Below are positions 5,671 through 9,945 of a stretch of 9,945 nt of DNA, in pieces; within the stretch, counting starts at the first letter, position 1; every line of letters begins with the position of its first letter. A program made the translations under genes and the position numbers. Source of the stretch: Gammaproteobacteria bacterium. GTDB taxonomy: Bacteria; Pseudomonadota; Gammaproteobacteria; Xanthomonadales; Rhodanobacteraceae. Location: contig VBNZ01000095.1 of NCBI GenBank assembly GCA_005877675.1, forward strand, positions 1 through 9,945, read 5' to 3'. The notes under the pieces were generated by a model that saw only the letters and a list, made by a program, of their open reading frames with translations, had not been told where the DNA came from and did no database searches.

Positions 5671-6342
5671 TCAAGTCTCCGCGCGAAATGAGCATATGCG
5701 CATCGCGGTGCCGTGCCAACCGAGTGCGCCGCGTAATCCTGGCGCCGGCGCAAGCAGCAGCAGTCGCCAGTCGATGGCGGCGCCAGCCTCGCTGGCGATG
5801 GCGCGCAGACTCAAGACACCACCTTCGGCATCGAGCGCGAAATCGAGCCGCTCCAGGCCGAATGCGATGCCGCGGCCGAGCGCTTTGAGCACGGCTTCCT
5901 TGCAGCTCCACAGTTGCACGAACGCAAGACCTAGGCGATCGGAAGGTAGCGCGGCGAGTGCCGCGCATTCGCCCGCAGTGAAATAACGCCGCGCGAGTTC
6001 GAGCCAGGGCCGGGTGCGCTGCGTGCTCTCGATATCGATACCGAGCGTCTGTGCCCGAGCAAGCGCGACGATGAGCGCATCAGCGCTGTGCGCGAGATTG
6101 AACTGCAGCAAGGCCGCGTGCGGACCACCGAGAAACGGCTTGCCGTGCGCGTCGCGCTCGATGCGGATGGTCTTCTCATCGACACACAGGTAGGCGCCGA
6201 GCAACTCGCGCAGCTGGCGCGCATGATCGACTTTGTGTGCATGTGCGGCGGCAGCCGGAAAGAACCACAGGTGTATATCGTTCTCGTCCAGCGGCATCGG
6301 CGCTTGTGCGCGAATGAATTCGTTTGCCGCAATCACGCGCAT
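5671..6342 (-). CDS. 4'-phosphopantetheinyl transferase, Sfp/AcpT superfamily
   Basis: The protein has 223 residues, the usual length for the Sfp group. These enzymes move the 4'-phosphopantetheine arm from coenzyme A to a serine on acyl, peptidyl or aryl carrier proteins. Visible family motifs are 'KPFLGGP' (68-74), 'FNLAHS' (81-86, commonly FNLSHS), 'GIDIES' (101-106) with the metal ligands Asp103 and Glu105, and 'FVQLWSCKEAVLKALGRGI' (141-159) with Glu149 and Lys153. All expected catalytic residues are present. The ATG at 6342 is preceded by GGA six bases upstream; ATG 6297 would give a shorter protein starting 'MPLDENDIHLW' but has no ribosome site. No carrier-protein, PKS or NRPS gene is visible nearby, so the substrate lies elsewhere. 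It sits 46 bases after acs and nine bases before the sigma factor on the same strand, which suggests co-transcription. Confidence 0.93.
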   Translation of the reverse strand: MRVIAANEFIRAQAPMPLDENDIHLWFFPAAAAHAHKVDHARQLRELLGAYLCVDEKTIRIERDAHGKPFLGGPHAALLQFNLAHSADALIVALARAQTLGIDIESTQRTRPWLELARRYFTAGECAALAALPSDRLGLAFVQLWSCKEAVLKALGRGIAFGLERLDFALDAEGGVLSLRAIASEAGAAIDWRLLLLAPAPGLRGALGWHGTAMRICSFRAET

Positions 6343-6388
6343 AGCACATCCAGGTATCGGGCAAGACGCGCGTCCAGCGTGACGCGAC

Positions 6389-8329
<1,941 letters not shown>

Positions 8330-8353
8330 CTGCCTCTCCTTGTTGCGATGCGA

Positions 8354-8394
8354 ATCATGTGTGCGTAGCGCGTGCGTGGGTTGATACAGATCAA
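8354..8394 (-). promoter_or_regulatory. Predicted FNR/Anr-dependent promoter of acs
   Basis: TTGATACAGATCAA at 8381-8394 is a perfect match to the FNR/Anr box TTGAT-N4-ATCAA and is symmetric. Reading toward acs, CATGAT (8359 to 8354) is a plausible -10 hexamer (4 of 6 matches to TATAAT). Its expected start site is near 8346-8347, which puts the box centre (8387.5) at about -41, the position used by FNR/CRP proteins at class II promoters. The leader would be about 17 bases, with AAGGAG inside it. The box match is seen directly. The -10 and start site are inferred. Confidence 0.65.
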
Positions 8395-8487
8395 TACCGA
8401 CGCCGGTCGAGAAGGGAAACTTTAGTCCAACTGCTGCGGTAATTCGATATGTGTAATGCTGTGCGTTGTCGCAGCGCGACAGTGCGT
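8361..8487 (+). repeat. Four direct copies of GTGCGT in the acs/transporter intergenic region
   Basis: GTGCGT occurs on the plus strand at 8361-8366, 8372-8377, 8461-8466 and 8482-8487, as two pairs with start-to-start spacing of 11 and 21 bases (about one and two helical turns). The second copy of each pair extends to GTGCGTGG. They could be half-sites for a regulator of the divergent genes. Chance in GC-rich DNA is not excluded. Confidence 0.35.
8467..8481. promoter_or_regulatory. Perfect dyad, possible operator
   Basis: TGTCGC and GCGACA form six-base arms around AGC. The dyad sits exactly between two GTGCGT direct repeats near the middle of the divergent region, where a bound protein could affect both genes. 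There is no U-tract, so a terminator is unlikely. The regulator is not identified. Confidence 0.4.
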
Positions 8488-8563
8488 GGCACTTTGCTTC
8501 TTCACCGAACAAAAAAATGCTGCTGCATGCCGTGTATCCGAAACGCAAATGCCTTATAAGCGA

Positions 8564-8578
8564 GCTGGTAGAACCAGC
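8564..8578. promoter_or_regulatory. Perfect dyad just downstream of a TATAAG hexamer, possible operator or leader hairpin
   Basis: GCTGGT-AGA-ACCAGC has six-base arms and a three-base spacer, like the other dyad in this gap. It lies three bases after TATAAG (8555-8560). If that hexamer is the -10 element of the transporter gene, the dyad covers the transcription start and would suit repression. Confidence 0.4.
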
Positions 8579-8638
8579 AATGCGTCCGAGGCGTTGCGCA
8601 CCGGACGAGTCCGCATCCACCACCTTGGGGAGATCGCA

Positions 8639-9945
8639 ATGGCGAATGTGACGACTGCCGGTGCTTTGAGCAGCGGCCATGTACGCGTGATCGGGGCTTC
8701 GAGTCTCGGCACGGTGTTCGAGTGGTACGACTTCTATCTTTACGGCGCGCTCGGCACGACCATAGCCGCCAACTTCTTTACCGGTTTCAATGAAACGACG
8801 AGGATCATTTTCCTCTGGCTCGCGTTTGCGGCCGGCTTCGCGGTACGACCGTTCGGCGCGCTGGTGTTCGGCCGCCTCGGCGACCTGATCGGGCGCAAGT
8901 ATACTTTTCTGATCACGATCGTGATCATGGGCATTTCGACCGCACTGGTTGGTTTCGTGCCGACATATCAGACACTGGGCATCGCCGCGCCGGTCATATT
9001 GATCAGCCTGCGTCTGCTGCAAGGTCTGGCGCTCGGCGGCGAGTATGGCGGCGCGGCGACCTATGTCGCCGAACATGCGCCGCCAGGCAAGCGCGGCGCC
9101 TACACGAGCTGGATCCAGACCACGGCAACGCTGGGTTTGTTCTTGTCGCTGATCGTGCTGCTCATCGTGCGCAACAGCATGAGCAAGGACGCCTTCAATG
9201 ACTGGGGCTGGCGCGTGCCGTTCTGGCTTTCGGTCGTGCTGCTCGGAATATCTGTGTACATCCGCCTGCAGCTGAGTGAATCGCCGCTGTTCCAGCAGAT
9301 GAAAGCCGAAGGACGCGGTTCAAAGGCGCCGCTGACCGAATCGTTCGGGAACTGGAGCAACGGCAAGATCGTGCTGCTCGCATTGCTTGGCGCAACCGCG
9401 GGTCAGGCCGTCGTCTGGTACGGCGGGCAGTTCTACGTGCGCGCGTTCCTTGGTACGCTCAAGGTCGACCAAAATACGGTCGACACCCTGGTTGCGCTAT
9501 CGCTGCTCGTCGGCTCGGTCGGCTTCATCGTGTTCGGCACCTTGTCGGACAAGATCGGCCGCAAGGTCATCATCATGGCGGGCTGCCTGCTTGCGGCGCT
9601 GACGTACTTTCCGGTGTTCAAGGCGATCACGCATTACGCCAACCCCGCGCTCGAAACGGCAACCGCCACGAATCCCGTGACGATCACGGCCGATCCGGCC
9701 AACTGTTCGCCGCAATTCGATCCGGTCGGCGCATCGAAGTTCACCAGCAGTTGCGATGTCGTCGTCAGCAAGATCGTCAAGGCCGGTGTGTCATATACCA
9801 AGGAAGCCGCACCGGCGGGGACGGTCGCTAGCGTGAAATTCGGCGGTTCGGTGCCGATTGCCGGATACGACGGCACGGCGGCGGATGCGAAGGACAAAGG
9901 TGCCGCATTCAACAAGCAGGTCGATGACGCGCTCAAGACCGCGGG
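8639..9945 (+). CDS. MFS transporter, metabolite:H+ symporter (ProP/ShiA-like) group, 3' end outside window
   Basis: This frame is open from ATG 8639 to the window edge (435 codons seen). GGGGAG at 8627-8632 lies six bases upstream. 'LGTVFEWYDFYLYG' (23-36) is the signature start of the metabolite:H+ symporter group, a proton-driven inner-membrane uptake family. The MFS loop motif 'GRLGDLIGRKYTF' follows after the second helix, then 'LRLLQGLALGGEYGGAATYVAE' of helix 4, 'YTSWIQTTATLGLFLSL' and 'GWRVPFW', and 'SDKIGRK' of the second half near residue 305. After the helix ending 'LLAALTYFPVFKAI' the sequence leaves the membrane for at least 100 residues (about 333-435, still open), a hydrophilic insert with Cys356 and Cys372. 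From memory, homologues in Xanthomonadales of about 550 residues carry a similar insert before the last helices. The substrate is unknown; divergence from acs suggests acetate or another carboxylate, by inference only. Confidence 0.92.
   Translation, partial: MANVTTAGALSSGHVRVIGASSLGTVFEWYDFYLYGALGTTIAANFFTGFNETTRIIFLWLAFAAGFAVRPFGALVFGRLGDLIGRKYTFLITIVIMGISTALVGFVPTYQTLGIAAPVILISLRLLQGLALGGEYGGAATYVAEHAPPGKRGAYTSWIQTTATLGLFLSLIVLLIVRNSMSKDAFNDWGWRVPFWLSVVLLGISVYIRLQLSESPLFQQMKAEGRGSKAPLTESFGNWSNGKIVLLALLGATAGQAVVWYGGQFYVRAFLGTLKVDQNTVDTLVALSLLVGSVGFIVFGTLSDKIGRKVIIMAGCLLAALTYFPVFKAITHYANPALETATATNPVTITADPANCSPQFDPVGASKFTSSCDVVVSKIVKAGVSYTKEAAPAGTVASVKFGGSVPIAGYDGTAADAKDKGAAFNKQVDDALKTA

Larger units (their letters stand above)
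8330..8638. other. Divergent intergenic region between acs and the transporter gene
   Basis: This 309-base gap holds no supported gene. Its local base use is more AT-rich than its neighbours (for example an A7 run at 8511-8517). Contents from left to right are the acs ribosome site (8336-8341), the FNR-type box (8381-8394), the GTGCGT direct repeats (8361-8487), a dyad TGTCGC-AGC-GCGACA (8467-8481), a TATAAG hexamer (8555-8560) that could be a -10 for the transporter although no good -35 is seen, a second dyad GCTGGT-AGA-ACCAGC (8564-8578), and the transporter ribosome site GGGGAG (8627-8632). Confidence 0.7.

Noticed and set aside
8410..8440. ECF-type -35 like GGAAACTT, possible target of the local sigma factor
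   Set aside because: No matching -10 at the right distance and the sigma factor's specificity is unknown. It does not face its own operon.
8486..8499. Sigma-54-like element TGGCAC...TTGC upstream of the transporter
   Set aside because: Only one base separates TGGCAC from TTGC, whereas sigma-54 promoters need five. The match is chance.
8330..9076. In-frame 5' extension of acs, making an 895-residue protein
   Set aside because: The extension runs antisense to the transporter gene and through the intergenic region. The true start at 8329 has AAGGAG six bases upstream and matches the family N-terminus.

Overview
The window is GC-rich proteobacterial chromosome. It probably comes from the Xanthomonadales/Lysobacterales (Xanthomonadaceae or Rhodanobacteraceae). 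Three things suggest this: tandem exbD genes, a PdxJ of the 'VNVNK' type, and a GGAG-headed REP-like palindrome. The MFS transporter with a long soluble insert also fits what I remember from that order. No tRNA, rRNA, CRISPR, insertion sequence or phage gene is visible. The content is housekeeping and envelope functions rather than an island.

Layout, left to right. (1) Positions 1-854, plus strand: the 3' end of one exbD, a strong intrinsic terminator, then a second complete exbD. These are periplasmic-facing parts of a TonB/ExbB energy-transducing system whose other genes should lie to the left. (2) Positions 861-891: a long hairpin between the convergent exbD and pdxJ. (3) Positions 894-3379, minus strand: a two-gene operon. 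It holds a secreted protein with the serine beta-lactamase-like fold whose catalytic motifs are all degraded, overlapping by 4 bp with pdxJ (vitamin B6 synthesis). (4) Positions 3380-3581: non-coding, with two REP-like inverted repeats. (5) Positions 3582-8329, minus strand: a tightly packed series reading acs (acetyl-CoA synthetase), a Sfp-type phosphopantetheinyl transferase, an ECF sigma factor, a one-pass membrane protein (candidate anti-sigma factor) and an exported PDZ protein. Gaps are 46, 9, -4 and 20 bases. (6) Positions 8330-8638: a divergent regulatory region with a perfect FNR/Anr-type box (TTGAT-N4-ATCAA) placed as expected for class II activation of acs, further dyads, and four direct copies of GTGCGT. 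(7) Positions 8639 to the end, plus strand: an MFS transporter of the metabolite:H+ symporter type, cut by the window edge inside a long non-membrane loop.

How the parts may work together (inference): acs and the divergent transporter share a regulatory region, so the transporter may bring in acetate or another small carboxylate under the same oxygen-linked control. The sigma factor, membrane protein and PDZ protein form a candidate envelope-sensing module that is not the usual RseA or zinc anti-sigma type. The items most worth a second look are the FNR box upstream of acs, the catalytically dead hydrolase coupled to pdxJ, and the sigma/membrane/PDZ module.
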